Shown here piece after piece: positions 46,610 to 58,850 of a stretch of DNA of 64,000 nt. How positions within the stretch are numbered: position 1 is the stretch's first letter; every line of letters begins with the position of its first letter. A model generated the notes under the pieces. That model was not told where the DNA came from, searched no databases, and saw only the letters and a list, made by a program, of their open reading frames with translations. Source of the stretch: Spinacia oleracea. Taxonomy: Eukaryota; Streptophyta; Magnoliopsida; Caryophyllales; Amaranthaceae. The position numbers and the translations under genes are program-made. The stretch spans positions 127,494,385-127,558,384 of the forward strand of contig NC_079487.1 of NCBI RefSeq assembly GCF_020520425.1, in the 5' to 3' direction.

Positions 46610-49600
46610 GAGCAGGGTTGATACGGGGTGATTTTCACCATACACCTTTTGATTCTCATGTAGTACCAAATTTGAAATTACCAAATATTATCACAAAGAA
46701 TAAGTTAAAAGAAGAAAGCATAAAACTGTTGATGGGGAAATGTACGATGATGAATCTGTATTGGACAACAAGGCAGGTTTGATTTTTTGGGCTTACAAGT
46801 TACAAGTAGGAAATTGCCCTTAGCCTTAAATTTTGACAACAAGTATAGCACTTCTGAAAGACTCACTTAAAAGTTGGACGAATATTTTGGTTTTGGTCAA
46901 CTAAGACCAAAAATATGAATTCTATTTTCAGTTAATGAAAGAATCCTTTCACTTATTTAGGAAAGTCCTATGAACCAAGCAATTAAGGGCACCACTCCAG
47001 CTTATGTCATTAAGTTGTATGCTTAGATTTTGTTTAGTTTTGGCTCACCATGTAAACTCTACATCCCTTACCTCGCTTTACTTACCTTTATCTTTTGCTC
47101 TATTCAAATTCTTTTGATTTACTGTAGACAAAATAAGTTAAAATAAATTACTTCGTATAAGAATTTAAATTGAATAAAACAAGCATTTATTTTTATGCCC
47201 TTTTAAATTAGACTCTACTCATATTATGTGGATGCTTCATTGGATGGTCTCTGCAATAGAATCCAACAAAGGAATCAATATGAAGACAAGCCTTAGCCAA
47301 TTTTTGTTTCGCCTCTACAGTTCCAAAAATATTTGTCTTCCTTGGCTAGTTCTAGACTAATGATAGAGAAAATTCGTCGTAACAACCTTAGTCTTCAACC
47401 AAAGTCCCCATTCGGATGTGCCTCCCTTAATTGGTGATTGCAAGCTCCACACTCCGCCAATTTTGTTACTCTAATACTCTATAAAGAGAAATGCTATGGC
47501 ATAGCTAATATTGTGTGCAAAAGCTAGAAGGTTCACTCTCTCATGTTCGGCTTGAGGGGTTGGGGCTAATGGTTGGATTTCTTCTACAGTAATTAACAGA
47601 GGAAAATTGGAAATCTTTAAACAACATGGAAAATTTGGAATAATAACTTCCTTGACTTAATCTTCGAGGAAAATAGAAAGGTCGTGGTATTAATGCAACA
47701 AGGAGTGACAGAGTTTCTTACTCGACCTCAACATGACACTTGAAAACAGTCTCATCTCTTTCAATTAACCTTTAAGAATTGCTTTCTCCTTTAATGCTAT
47801 GGTCACTCTCCTAGGGAATTCTATACTGTATATGCCTATTTTGGTCCACCACATTGTTGTCTTAGCTTAATTTTTATTCAACAAACCCACGATGCCGACG
47901 AAAATTGTCTAGTCATCTGAGTGTGAGTTTGACAAAGTATTGTACTTCAATCAGTCTTTTCCTTTTGTTTGTTTTTTTGACAAGGTCTTTTTCTTTTGTT
48001 GAGTATTGTTATCTCTTGATTTCACACGACATTAATGATGTTTAATTTGTTTATTGTTCTATCAAGTTCCCCCTTTATCTTGATTGACCATATCCTACTT
48101 AATTGAAAGATACATCGCACCCACCTGGGTGCAAGATGTATGTTCTCTATCTCAAGTACGGAGTAGTAATTTTCCCATCATTCCAAATTTTTAATCAAAG
48201 TGACAATATAAGAATGGAACCCCCATTTTCTCATCAATATAAGTATATAACCCATATCTTTTTGTAATACTATCACTTTTTGGAACTATTGCACCTACTT
48301 GATTAAAATTTTATATCTGCCACTGATCATAAGATGAAGTGTATAGCGCCATTGTGGGAATCGGGTGGTAGAAATATTCCATTAGTGCCCTTGGAAAATA
48401 GTACAAACTACAGCTATCCCACTCCAACTAAGGTAATTTAGCTATGGAGAACTTGCATTAAACTTGGAGAATCTTTGTTTATTATTCATGACAATTGCCT
48501 AACACATGGTTATCTTAATTATGAATTTAAGTTGGTCCAACCTAATTTGTGGACTTAAGCTAATTGACATCACATAATTAGATGTTTTGTTGCTTTTGTG
48601 TAGGGAACAAGAACAACACTGTTGGGCACTTGGGCTGGAACCCTGCAATGGGTTAACAAGCGGAGAGGAACCGGGAAGTGTAAGAGATTCTCACCCCAAA
48701 GAGCCCTGATCCGGATTGCACTCAAAGGTACAATCTTTACCAATAAGTCAAGCTTCGTTTGGTATAGAATTAGACCTAATATGATGACGTAATTCAACAT
48801 TCTGTCATCCATGAAAACTCCAAAGTGTAATTAACAGACAAGTTTGGCATGGCTACTTTATCTGCTACCCAGAAATGTACTAAACTCTGCTTCTCAAAAT
48901 AGTTTCTTTTCTACGGCTTTTAATCTCTTTCCAAAAATATGCCATCTTTAATCTGTAATCTGTCATTAGTGTAAGTTTGTAACCTACAATTAGTGGTCAA
49001 TAGTCACATACGTTAAATCGCCTAACCTTTTTTCGACCTTTTGCTGAAGATTACATAATCCCTCTTTAAACTCAAACTAATTGCTTAATTAAGATAACTG
49101 AATGATGCTACATCTGCCTAAACTCATCCTTCTGCCTAACATTACGAAAAATTGTGGTCAGATAATGCAATTATCATGACTGTTTAGTCATAATTATTCC
49201 CATAATTAGTTTTATTATGGAACTGCTAGTTTTCCAACCTGTTTTTGATATTGTTGCTGAGCTTCTTATCGTATGCCTTTTACCTGAATCTTTTAGAAGA
49301 GATCAATAGTTTCGCCACTTTTGTACGTGTTTTTTTTTATTCGTCGTGTCATGTATTTTTTGGCTGGGAGTTTCTGTGGCCATGTGTTGAGTTCCCTTTG
49401 CAAAAGTAAGATACAGAAAGTTACTAATATTATTATTTTAATCTGATTGCCGATTCACCTGCTTAAATTACTCTATTTACGTGACAATAAGAGCGTGGAG
49501 AATATTCGTTTTATCATGTGGTGGCAACAAAGATGGTCTGAAACAAAAATAATCGGACTTGACACAAGAACAAGCCGAGCACGATTTCTCAAGAAATTTT

Positions 49601-50500
49601 TTGACGGGTATAGTTTAGCGTTTAAGGGTGTACCTATGACTTGAAAAACAACGTAAAAATAACGGGTTGTGTTCAGTGTGGGGTTTGAGTTTGTGGTTCC
49701 CTGAGACAACACAACGTGACCACGAAAGGGCTTATTTTGAATGGTCATGCCTCATGCACGACCCAGTGCCATCTTTGACAAGTTGTATTTTGAAATGATA
49801 ATCACTTCAAGTTTAAATCGAGTCTCATTTTGTCGATGAGTCATTTAATAGTTAGATTTGTGTTAGATCTTATTTGGGTGTCAATTACATAGTACGGAGT
49901 ACTTTATCAGGATAATTATTAGTGATTAGTTTTTTAGACACACTGATTCCAAGTAGGGTCAATTTTGATTTTGATTTAAACCAAGTATTTTCTCATACTA
50001 CAGTACAAGTCTATTTCTAACCAGCTTATTTTATTTTAATAAAGAAGTGGATAAATCAATATTCAACACCTTAGTGTGACAAAAAAGGTGAATTAAATCT
50101 CATTAAAGTATTTCCATGGATGAGAAAAAAAGGGATGATATAATAATACACACCCAATGAGGAGGGAGTTTGAAAAGGTTAATAGATTTCTGAATGCCAG
50201 CCTGCCAGGAGGGATTTGGCATTTGGGCCACTACTTGAAATAGTGTAGACAAGAAAAACAAGATTTAGAAGGGAAAAAAAAAAAAAATTGTGGGAAGAAA
50301 ATTGCTGACATGGCCAAAAAAAGTAAGGGGCAAGTAGACACTTTTCTTTGTCTAAAGTGTGGGTGGAATCAAAAACTGTGCTCTTAAAGCATTTAAGATC
50401 TCCTCCTAACACCCCCACATTCAATTTGTGGCTCTAAATCTTTCTTCTTCTTTGATGACTTGGCATTTCACCTTCAAATCCCACCCCCACAAATTCCCCA
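46610..50500. other. Gene-poor interval upstream of the DOF gene
   Basis: No gene supported. An 80-codon minus-strand frame at 48570-48812 has balanced composition and may be a fragment of an old coding or retroelement sequence, but I do not recognise it. Confidence 0.4.
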
Positions 50501-50512
50501 TTTTCCATTTCT

Positions 50513-50520
50513 TTATATAT
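50513..50520 (+). promoter_or_regulatory. TATA box of the DOF gene
   Basis: TTATATAT about 120 bp before the ATG, followed by a CT-rich initiation region and an A/G-rich leader. Confidence 0.6.
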
Positions 50521-50635
50521 TCTCTACTCCCACCTCACTGTAACTGATCATCCTCTGACTCAGGGAAAAACCAAGAAACCAAAACAAGGAAGAAAAAAAA
50601 AAGATTGAATTTTTAGTCAAGAAAGAAAAAAAAAT

Positions 50636-52804
50636 ATGTCAGAAAATTGTAAAGATCCTTCAATTATGCTTTTTGGGAAGATGATTCAGTTGGGTTCAAA
50701 TACCAATGGAGATTTTGTGGTTGCATCAAGAATTGAGCCTTTTTCTGCAGATGTTTCTGATGATTTTGATTATGATTGTGAAAGTACTTGTTCCGCTGAG
50801 GATGTTCTATGCTCAAAACAGGACAGAAACAGAGGAAATGAGGTATTTTTTTTACTTTCTTTAATGAAATTTCTTTATTTTACTGTTTGTAATTCGCAAT
50901 TTGCAATTCTGGTACTAACCCATTTGGTAAAGATCATGAAGTTGAATGGGGTTGTTCTTTGTTTTGCTTGATTTGGTCAATTTTGTGATTTATGAAATGT
51001 GATAATTTGAGGGCTTATGTTGGATAACAGAATTACTAGATTTGTAGCTTTTTAGAAAACCGTTTTGCCTCGGATTTGGGTTGTTTGTGAGAATTAGCAT
51101 AGTCTTATGTTACCCTCAACATATTAAATGTGTTTTTGTGCTCCCAGGTGCATGATGTAATAATAGTACGCATCTACTTACATTATTTTGTTATTATAGG
51201 TTAATTGTGTAGGGGAATTTAAATTTTCTTGTTCACCAATCACCTTTTTTTGGGGGAGAGTAAACAGACAATTGTTAACAATTAAACTGAAGTCGAACCT
51301 AATCCTTGTGTAAATATTAGTCAACCAAGTTGCATCCATCCTTTAATCACAACTTTATCTGTTTTTTTGAATTAGTTCTTTAGTCCCCCCTCCCCCCAAT
51401 AATCTGACTCTGTTCTATTCAATAATTAAGATTTCAGTCCAACAACCTCTTGTATTTGAGTTTTATTTGTTTATTTACATTATTAAGCTGTTCAAGTTAA
51501 CCCAAAATTAACCCATAGCTTTTGTTTTCGGGCATTTTGTTCATGTAATATTTGATACATTCTTATAAATGAGCAAGATTTACACAGTCCTGTTGAATTC
51601 AGTAATTTGTTGCAAAATATATTGATAATGCTGGTGGGTTTTTGGTGGTGTTAGTTGTGACTTGTGTCTAATGTCTATTTTGGTGTATCCTTTTTGTGTA
51701 ATTCAGGAATCTATAACAAAAGAAACAGTAGTCAACAAGCAAGAAGAGGAACCATCTTCAAACTCAGGTTTAGAAGAGCCTAAAACACCAACCACCCCTT
51801 CAACAAATACTGAGAACCCAAAAACTCGTGCCAATAACAAAGTATGTTCATCCCAAGACCTTTCTAAGAAAGATCAAGACCAAAGTGATCAAGCAAGCAG
51901 TAACTCTGAGTCACAAGATGAAACCCTTTTGAAAAAACCTGAAAAAATCCTCCCTTGTGCAAGGTGTAGTAGCATGGACACAAAATTCTGTTACTTTAAC
52001 AACTACAATATTAGCCAGCCACGCCACTTCTGTAAAAAATGTCAAAGATACTGGACTGCTGGTGGCTCCATGAGGAATGTTCCGGTGGGCGCAGGCAGGC
52101 GGAAGAGCAAGAATTATGCGGCTTCTCAAAACCATCATCTAGTGATTCCGGGAGCTTCTAATGGACTAATCCACCATGTGATGGGCCCAGATGGAGCACT
52201 TGTTGCCTTTGGGATGGATTCAACTCATTCAAATGCTTCACAAAACTTTCACACAAATGGGTTTTTCAGGTCTGAAAATGAAACAAGAAGCTCCATCAGT
52301 AATGGAGGGGGAACAGAGAGTGTTCAGCCAGTTCCATGTTTTCCTTACATTTCATGGCAACCAGGGTTTCCTGTATCATTTTACTCAACCACCTCACCTC
52401 AATGGGGTGAAAATGTAGCTGCAGCACCCTACAATCTACAATGGCTACCAACCCCATCATTGAACTCAGATCAATCTTCCACAACTTCCAGTCCTAATAA
52501 TTCTACCACCCTTGGAAAACATTCTAGAAGCTCGAAAGAGTTGGAATTCGAGAATTCAAGAGTTGTGATGCCAAAGACATTGAGAATCGATGATCCTTTA
52601 GACGCTTCTAAGAGTTCGATATGGACTACTCTCGGGATCAAGAACAACAATCATAATGTTAGCTCTTCAATCGGGAGAATAGCTTTTTTGGGTGAGTCAC
52701 AGCAAGCCAAGGATATGCCTGATATTGAAGCATCATCTATGGTTCTACAAGCCAATCCCGCGGCATTCTCCAGATCCCTTGCATTTCATGAAATTGCACA
52801 ATGA
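50636..52804 (+). CDS. Cycling DOF factor (CDF-type zinc-finger transcription factor)
   Basis: Two exons, 50636-50842 and 51707-52804, with an 864-bp GT-AG intron, encode 434 residues. The single DOF finger (about 149-205) has C153, C156, C178 and C181 in C-x2-C-x21-C-x2-C spacing within [20 protein letters not shown]. Exon 1 carries the CDF N-terminal motif [10 protein letters not shown]. The C-terminus carries [20 protein letters not shown] and [17 protein letters not shown], the conserved CDF blocks that bind FKF1 and GIGANTEA. CDF proteins are nuclear repressors of CONSTANS and FT, degraded in the afternoon by FKF1-GI, and also act in abiotic stress. Which CDF paralogue this is cannot be told here. 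The ATG follows a purine-rich leader. A 111-codon frame from 50636 merely reads into the intron. Confidence 0.94.
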
Positions 52805-53753
52805 GTGTTGCTTGACTGGAATTTGATCAATGTAATATGTAACTAGATAGTGACTTAAAAGTAGATTTTGATGAGTTTGTCAATACCTGTATTTAGGTGT
52901 GCCATTGAAGCTGCACAAATCAGCAAATGAAGTACAAACTCTTCACGAATTTGGCTTCTCATTAGCTAAGAGGAGCCTTCCCCGTCCCCTTCCTTATGTT
53001 TTCCTCAACTGAGTTTGTGTATATATCTACCAAGTTTTTTCAACCAAGCAATTCTTCTTACAAGAGTTACAACTTTGCATGTCTAATCTTTTGACTTTTT
53101 CATTCAACTTTTACAAAGGCATTTAATTTTAACCATTACGCTAAGATATTATATTATTGATAAAAGCTGCAAAATGGTGTTATAATGAAAATATACATTA
53201 TTGTGATAAATCTAACAAAATTATACAGTGTACGTAACTATGTTTTCCTTATACGGAATAAATAACTAACAAAATTAGTTAAAATGTTACGGAGTACTTC
53301 GTACTATAAGTAAATACGATAAATCTATGAAAAACGTAAGTATTCCATACAAATGTATAATACAAGAGTTACCAAGTATACTCCGTAACACAATTGGGGA
53401 AAATTCCAGCATTCAAAAGGGACTATTTTTAGAAATTGAGAAGGTGGATTGACATTGGGTTTTATGATGCCAACACATTTGATGACCCCACATTTTCTTT
53501 TGAATTCAGTTCTTTTTAACTCTTTCTCACAAAATAATGTAAAAAGTGGACTGAAAAGTCCTTGTAGGCCCTTAAATAAAAATTGGATAAGCTCGAACTG
53601 GGATCGTTACTTCATTAGAGGCCGAAAAGCATCTTTCTTTTTCGTGCACCAACAAAACACTAGTTTGGTGCAACACCAAGTTATCAACCAAAAGCTTTTA
53701 CAAACGCTGTTGATATAAATTTAGTGCCACGCTATTCGACGCCCGCTTTTACG
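52805..53753. other. 3' flank of the DOF gene
   Basis: 3' UTR then AT-rich intergenic DNA with two TACGGAGTA-type 9-mers (53288, 53379). No gene. Confidence 0.5.
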
Positions 53754-53795
53754 TATGTCGTTCGTTTTATTTATGGTGAAAACCCGATATTACCC

Positions 53796-53803
53796 TTATA
53801 AAT
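53796..53803 (+). promoter_or_regulatory. TATA box upstream of the PMD gene
   Basis: TTATAAAT about 155 bp before the presumed start codon at 53954, followed by a CT-rich leader. Confidence 0.45.
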
Positions 53804-53883
53804 TCACCCCACCCCAACTCATACATCACTTTCTCTCTTTACATAATATCTCCACCCCCTTCCCACCGGGGCCACCTCCGCAT

Positions 53884-53950
53884 CCACGACCCACCCACCA
53901 CCACCGTCATCCACGACCCACCCACCACCACCGTCATCCACGACCCACCC
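53884..53950 (+). repeat. 27-bp tandem repeat, two and a half copies
   Basis: Unit starting CCACGACCCACCCACCACCA at 53884, 53911 and (partial) 53938, ending four bases before the PMD start codon, in its presumed leader. Confidence 0.9.
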
Positions 53951-54079
53951 ACCATGAACGAGTTTGAAAAGGGTCCCAAGAAGAAGTCAAAGGCTAGCTC
54001 GTCGGGTCAAGTAGAGGGGATGCAGCCTCCACCGTCGTCTACAGCCGAGTTACAAGTATGATTTTTTTTTTTGAATTTT

Positions 54080-55335
54080 TTTTTTACGGAATAGGGCCAG
54101 AAATCCTATTCTTACCTAGGTATAGAATAGGAATTTCAACCCTATTCCATGTAAAACACAGAATAGGAATCTGGACCTTATTCGAATAGGGCTAAGAATC
54201 CTATTCCATTCCTAGGTAGGAATGAGAATATTAGCCCTGTTCCAGCCTAGGAATGGAATGGGGATCATGGTTATTCCATGTTTTTTTTTTTTTCGCTGGC
54301 ATTAAACATTGATAATGATAGGGATTGCCAACACGCTGACTCTTGTTTTAATTAATGCAAAATTATGATTTAATAATTGGTAATAATTAATAAAAAATCG
54401 AACCTAATTAATAGTGAATAATAATTAAATCATATATAACAAAAAGTAAGTAATTAATATTTAGTAATAATAAATGATTAATAACGAAAGTTTAGTAACT
54501 AATAATTAGTGATAATAAATAATGAAAATAAATAATTAATACGGATTAATAAAAAATCAGTAATGTTTATTAAATAATTAAATGATAATAGTGATGTTTA
54601 TTAAATAACAAAAAAAAAGTAAGTAATTAATAATAGTAATAGGGCCATCATTCCTATTTGAGCAGCAGTAAGAATTTATTTATTTATTTAATTTTTTTTT
54701 TGCAATGGAATGGGGTTAATATTCCTACTCCAACCCCTAGGTGGAAATAGGAATACTAGCCCTATTCCAACCTAGGGATGGAATAGGGATCTCAATCCTA
54801 TTCCATGTTTCTTGTTTTTTTTGTTTCGCTGGCATCAAACATTGATAGGGATTTCATCCAACACGCTAACTCTTGTTTTTTTTTCCGCTGACATCAAAAT
54901 AAAAACGCAACATTATGAATTAATAATTAGTAATAATTAATAAAAAAATCAGTAATTAATAGTGAATAATAATGAAATCGTATATAACAAAAAATAAGTA
55001 ATTAATATTTAGTAATAATAAATAAGAATAATAAATGATTAGTAACGAAAATTTAGTGGAGTAACTAATAATTAGTGATAATAAATAATGAAAATAAATA
55101 ATTAATAATAAAAAAGAAGTAAGTAATTAATAATAGTAATAGGGTCATCATTCCTATTCCTACCTAGTGGAGTAGTGGGTCAGTTCCTATATGAATAGCA
55201 GTAAGAATATTTTTTTTTACTTTTTTGCAATGGAATGGGGTTAATATTCCTACTCCAACTCCTAGGTGGAAATAGGAATACTAGCCCTATTCCAACCTAG
55301 GGATGGAATAGGGATCTCAATCCTATTCCATGCAT
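54080..55335. repeat. Palindromic GGAATAGGG/CCTATTCC repeats in a tandem duplication
   Basis: Clusters of 20-30 bp near-palindromes of the form GGAATAGGGATCTCAATCC...TTCC occur at 54080-54280, 54700-54808 and 55225-55332. They alternate with AT-only blocks built from AATAATTAGTAATAATTAA. The last two clusters with their AT blocks form a tandem repeat with a period near 525 bp. All lie in the first intron of the PMD gene. Confidence 0.75.
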
Positions 55336-56163
55336 TTGTTGCATGCCCATGTCAGTTTGTTATCCGTGAATTTAGATGTGTGTTATCAATTACCTACTTT
55401 TATTTATTTTATTATAATTTTCTTTAATTGCTTTCTTCTTTAAAGTTGGCGTGTGGTTTTGTTCAAAAAATTTGTCCATTTGTTGTTTGTACATATTGCA
55501 TGAATGAACTATATTTATGACAATTGATTATTCAACACTTGTTTATCCTATCAGATTTTTATTTCCCATTTTCTTTTATTATTCGTTTTCCCAACTATAT
55601 TTATGACAATTGCCTAATATATAGGCATTTAGTAATCATAAACACCCACTAATTTGTTTAATTTAAGATTGAAAAATGGATCAAATATATACGGAGTATT
55701 AGAAATGAATTATGTCGGCTAATAAGGAAACTAGTATGCCGACATTTGGATTAAAGTGCGATTCTAAACAATTATTGCCTAATAATTAAGAAATAATCTA
55801 TAGTACGGTTCGAAACAATAATCGTAGTTTTGAACATAAGTAAAATTAGTAATAATATATAATGACATAAGTAATAAAAAATAAAAATAAAACTAGTAAT
55901 GAATAATGAATAATAAATAATATATAACAAAAAATAAGTAATTAATAATTAGTAATAAATAAAAACTAAGTAATGGATAAAAAATAATAAAAAATAATAT
56001 ATAATAAAAAAAATTAGTAATTAATAATTTGTAATAATAAATATGGTAATTAGAATAAATTATTAAATCGATTAATGTTCAATAATGCACTATTTAATAA
56101 ATACCTTTTTAATATTAGATGGTGGGCTTTCGTTATCCAAACGTTGAAGTTATAAAACGTAAA

Positions 56164-58850
56164 TGTAACGCCCCGACTTCTAATACCATTAATTAGGTTA
56201 ATTATCTTTAATTAGCAGCGGAAACCCTAATTTAGTCGGAGCGTCACATGCTGTATCTCCCTCGTAGGAAACACAAGGCTACATACCCTTTTTAATTTAC
56301 TAAATATGGTTTAGTAACAGTAAATATACTTAGCTTCGATTAATTCTTTAATATTTTACATTGTAATCTAAATAAGCCTTAACAAATAATCCTAACATTG
56401 ATTAAAGATTAATAATAATATCTAACTCGATACTTGAAATTAAACTTAGAGTGTAGTTAATACATCCATTAATACTAGTGAGACATAGTTATCTTTACTA
56501 AACATCGATCGTGAATTTGATGGTTGCATCCTCACTCTAAGGCATCCCATGATCTTCTTCGTACCTAAAACAAAAGCAACATCGTGAGCCGAGGCCCAGT
56601 AACATACTACCCTAACAACGTAAATTCATTTCAATTTATTTAATTTAATTTGCAAACAGGGAGAATAGAATATAGTAAATCACTTTCATAAAAGCAACAT
56701 AATAAAACATCATTTATAACTTGAAACTTTAGTAGTTCCCATTATCTTTCATAAAACCTTCCTTTTACTTGGTAGCTGACAAGTTAGCCTTGCGGGACGT
56801 CTCCCACCTTGCGATTGTCCTCAAGGAGCACTCTCCCTTGTTGGACATACGCCTGTACCTAATTAGTTTCTTTTTTAGCTTGCGGTAACCCTCAAGGAGC
56901 ACTCTCCCTTGTTGGGTGTCCCGCGGTACGGCGGTACGTGCACGACCTAGAAATAGTAACCCCACTAACTGCCAGAACCTGTTACACTTTAATTTATCAT
57001 GTTTTCGTATCTTATTCATAACTCATAGACATCGTTCTTTTAAAATCATACATAAACATGCTGGAATATAATCATCACAAAGCACACTTTTATAAACACA
57101 TTTCATATCCCACAATCCATTAAAACATATCATTATAAACATATTTCATAAATTCATAAAACACAGTTCATAAGGGGATTGTGGGTGTTAGCAATAGATG
57201 TTACCTCAACCGTAGTTTATATTTCCTGTTTGATGGACCGTTCTTCCTGAGCTTCAAGTCCGATTTCTTTCAGAATATTAAATCATTCAATTCGTTATTA
57301 AACGATTAATATTTTAAAATTAATACTTTATAATAAGTTTATAAATAACTGAATTTACGAATAAAAATTATAATTTCATAGTTTTAACGAAAATATTATT
57401 ATTAATCAAAATTTCAATTAAAAACTAAATTCATATTTCATATATCGATTTTATACGAATATTATTTAAATTCCGTTTTTGCTAAATAAATCTAGTAATT
57501 TATTTTAGTAAAATCGATAATTAAATATATTTTTCCATCTTATAATAAATAATTTATTAGTAAATAATTATATTATAACACTTTATTAAAAAAATATAAA
57601 TATTCATAAGTAGGAGAATCTGAAATTTTGGTATAACGTACCCAAAGGTCCAAACAATTAAAATGGCCAATTCAAGTTGGGCTTGGGAGAATAAATCAAG
57701 TTTCAATTTTTGAAACCTGATTTCCTTGGTTTTCTGGAAAGGGAACACGTGGCAGGGGAGGCACGAGAACAGGGGAGGGGCAGGGCACGAAGGAGGAGTA
57801 GGGAAAGACGAAGGGAGGCAGGGGTGGCTGGCTGGGCGGCGCAGCAGGGACGCGCCGGAGAGGCGGTGGTGGTGGTGTGGTTCGCTGCGGCGAAACGGCA
57901 AGGAAGGGGGAAGGACTGCGAACAGGGGAGGGAAACAGGGGATGCTTGAGGGTGTTTTTCGGTCAAATCTGGGCGGAGGGAGGGCGGTTCGACTGTAGCT
58001 TGGGCACCGGCGGAGGTAGCCGGGGAGTGGCGTCGCAGCACGCGGTGGTGCGGCAGGGAGGCAAAAGGGGTAGGGGAGTGTGGGGCTGCGAGGAGAGGAG
58101 AGAAAATAAGGGGTGGTTGCGGTGGTGGTGGATGGTTGTGGTGAGGCTAAGCAGCCGTGTTAGTGGTGATTGATGGTGGTGCCGCTACTGATGGTGGTGG
58201 TGGTGGTTTGAGTAGGGTGGTTCGAACCAAGAACACAAGGGAGTGATAATCAGTTTTGATAAATGGTTTTTGGTTGAGAAAAGTGGAAAGGAATTGGCTG
58301 ATTATAATGACAAGTAGAGTGAATGAGAATCTGAAGTTTCCCTGGGGAACAAGGCATGGATGTGGACTGAAATAAGGGAAGAAGGGAAAGAAAGAATGGC
58401 TTCCTTCTCACTTGTACGTGAAGAGGAAGAAAGAGAAGAAAATTGGCAATTTGCTCTTTAGGGGTAATCTTGAATAGGCAAAATTTCTGAAATTGTTGCT
58501 ATAATTACAAATTGACAAAAAAAATAAGTTTTGATATAAGTCTTTAGAAAAATTTCGTTAGCGAAAATAAAGAAATTTAGTCTTCGAATAAGAACGTTCC
58601 GAAATTATGAAAAGTTTCGAAATAAATTACGAAATAATTAAGATTTTAAAAAAATGTAGCTTAAGCTCGTAAATCTGAAATTAAATTATAGAATCTGGAA
58701 AATATAACTTGTGTTACAATATTAAAAATTCAAGTGAAATAAAACTTCGTTAATTAAAATAAAGTTCGAATTTAGTATTTAAAACGATTTTAAGCTTAAT
58801 AAACATAATTATGCATAATTAATTAAGTTTTAAAAATTCGGGGTATTACA
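56164..58850 (-). mobile_element. Solo LTR of a Ty3/gypsy retrotransposon, inserted in the PMD exon
   Basis: 2687 bp with TG...CA ends (TGTAACGCCCCGA at 56164; TCGGGGTATTACA ending at 58850) and a perfect 5-bp target duplication, GTAAA (56159-56163 and 58851-58855). No second LTR, primer site or gag-pol is present, so this is a solo LTR left by recombination. Read on the minus strand it begins TGTAATACCCCG and ends GGGGCGTTACA, like LTRs of the Tekay/Del chromovirus group; that lineage is inference. It contains a CAAGGAGCACTCTCCCTTGT repeat (56820, 56891) and a GC-rich segment (57.73-58.2 kb) whose long frames on both strands are not genes. Confidence 0.88.

Noticed and set aside
46330-46782. 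150-codon ORF
   Set aside because: Produced by TCGGGT hexamer repeats and running past the end of the element; no domain.
48570-48812. 80-codon minus-strand ORF with balanced codon use
   Set aside because: I do not recognise a domain and see no splice or promoter context.
53755-53967. 70-codon His/Pro-rich ORF
   Set aside because: Caused by the 27-bp repeat in the presumed PMD leader; it overlaps the TATA box and ends at the PMD start in another frame.
57557-58173. Overlapping long frames on both strands (up to 114 codons)
   Set aside because: They lie in the GC-rich part of the solo LTR, where stops are rare; composition is low-complexity and no domain is present.
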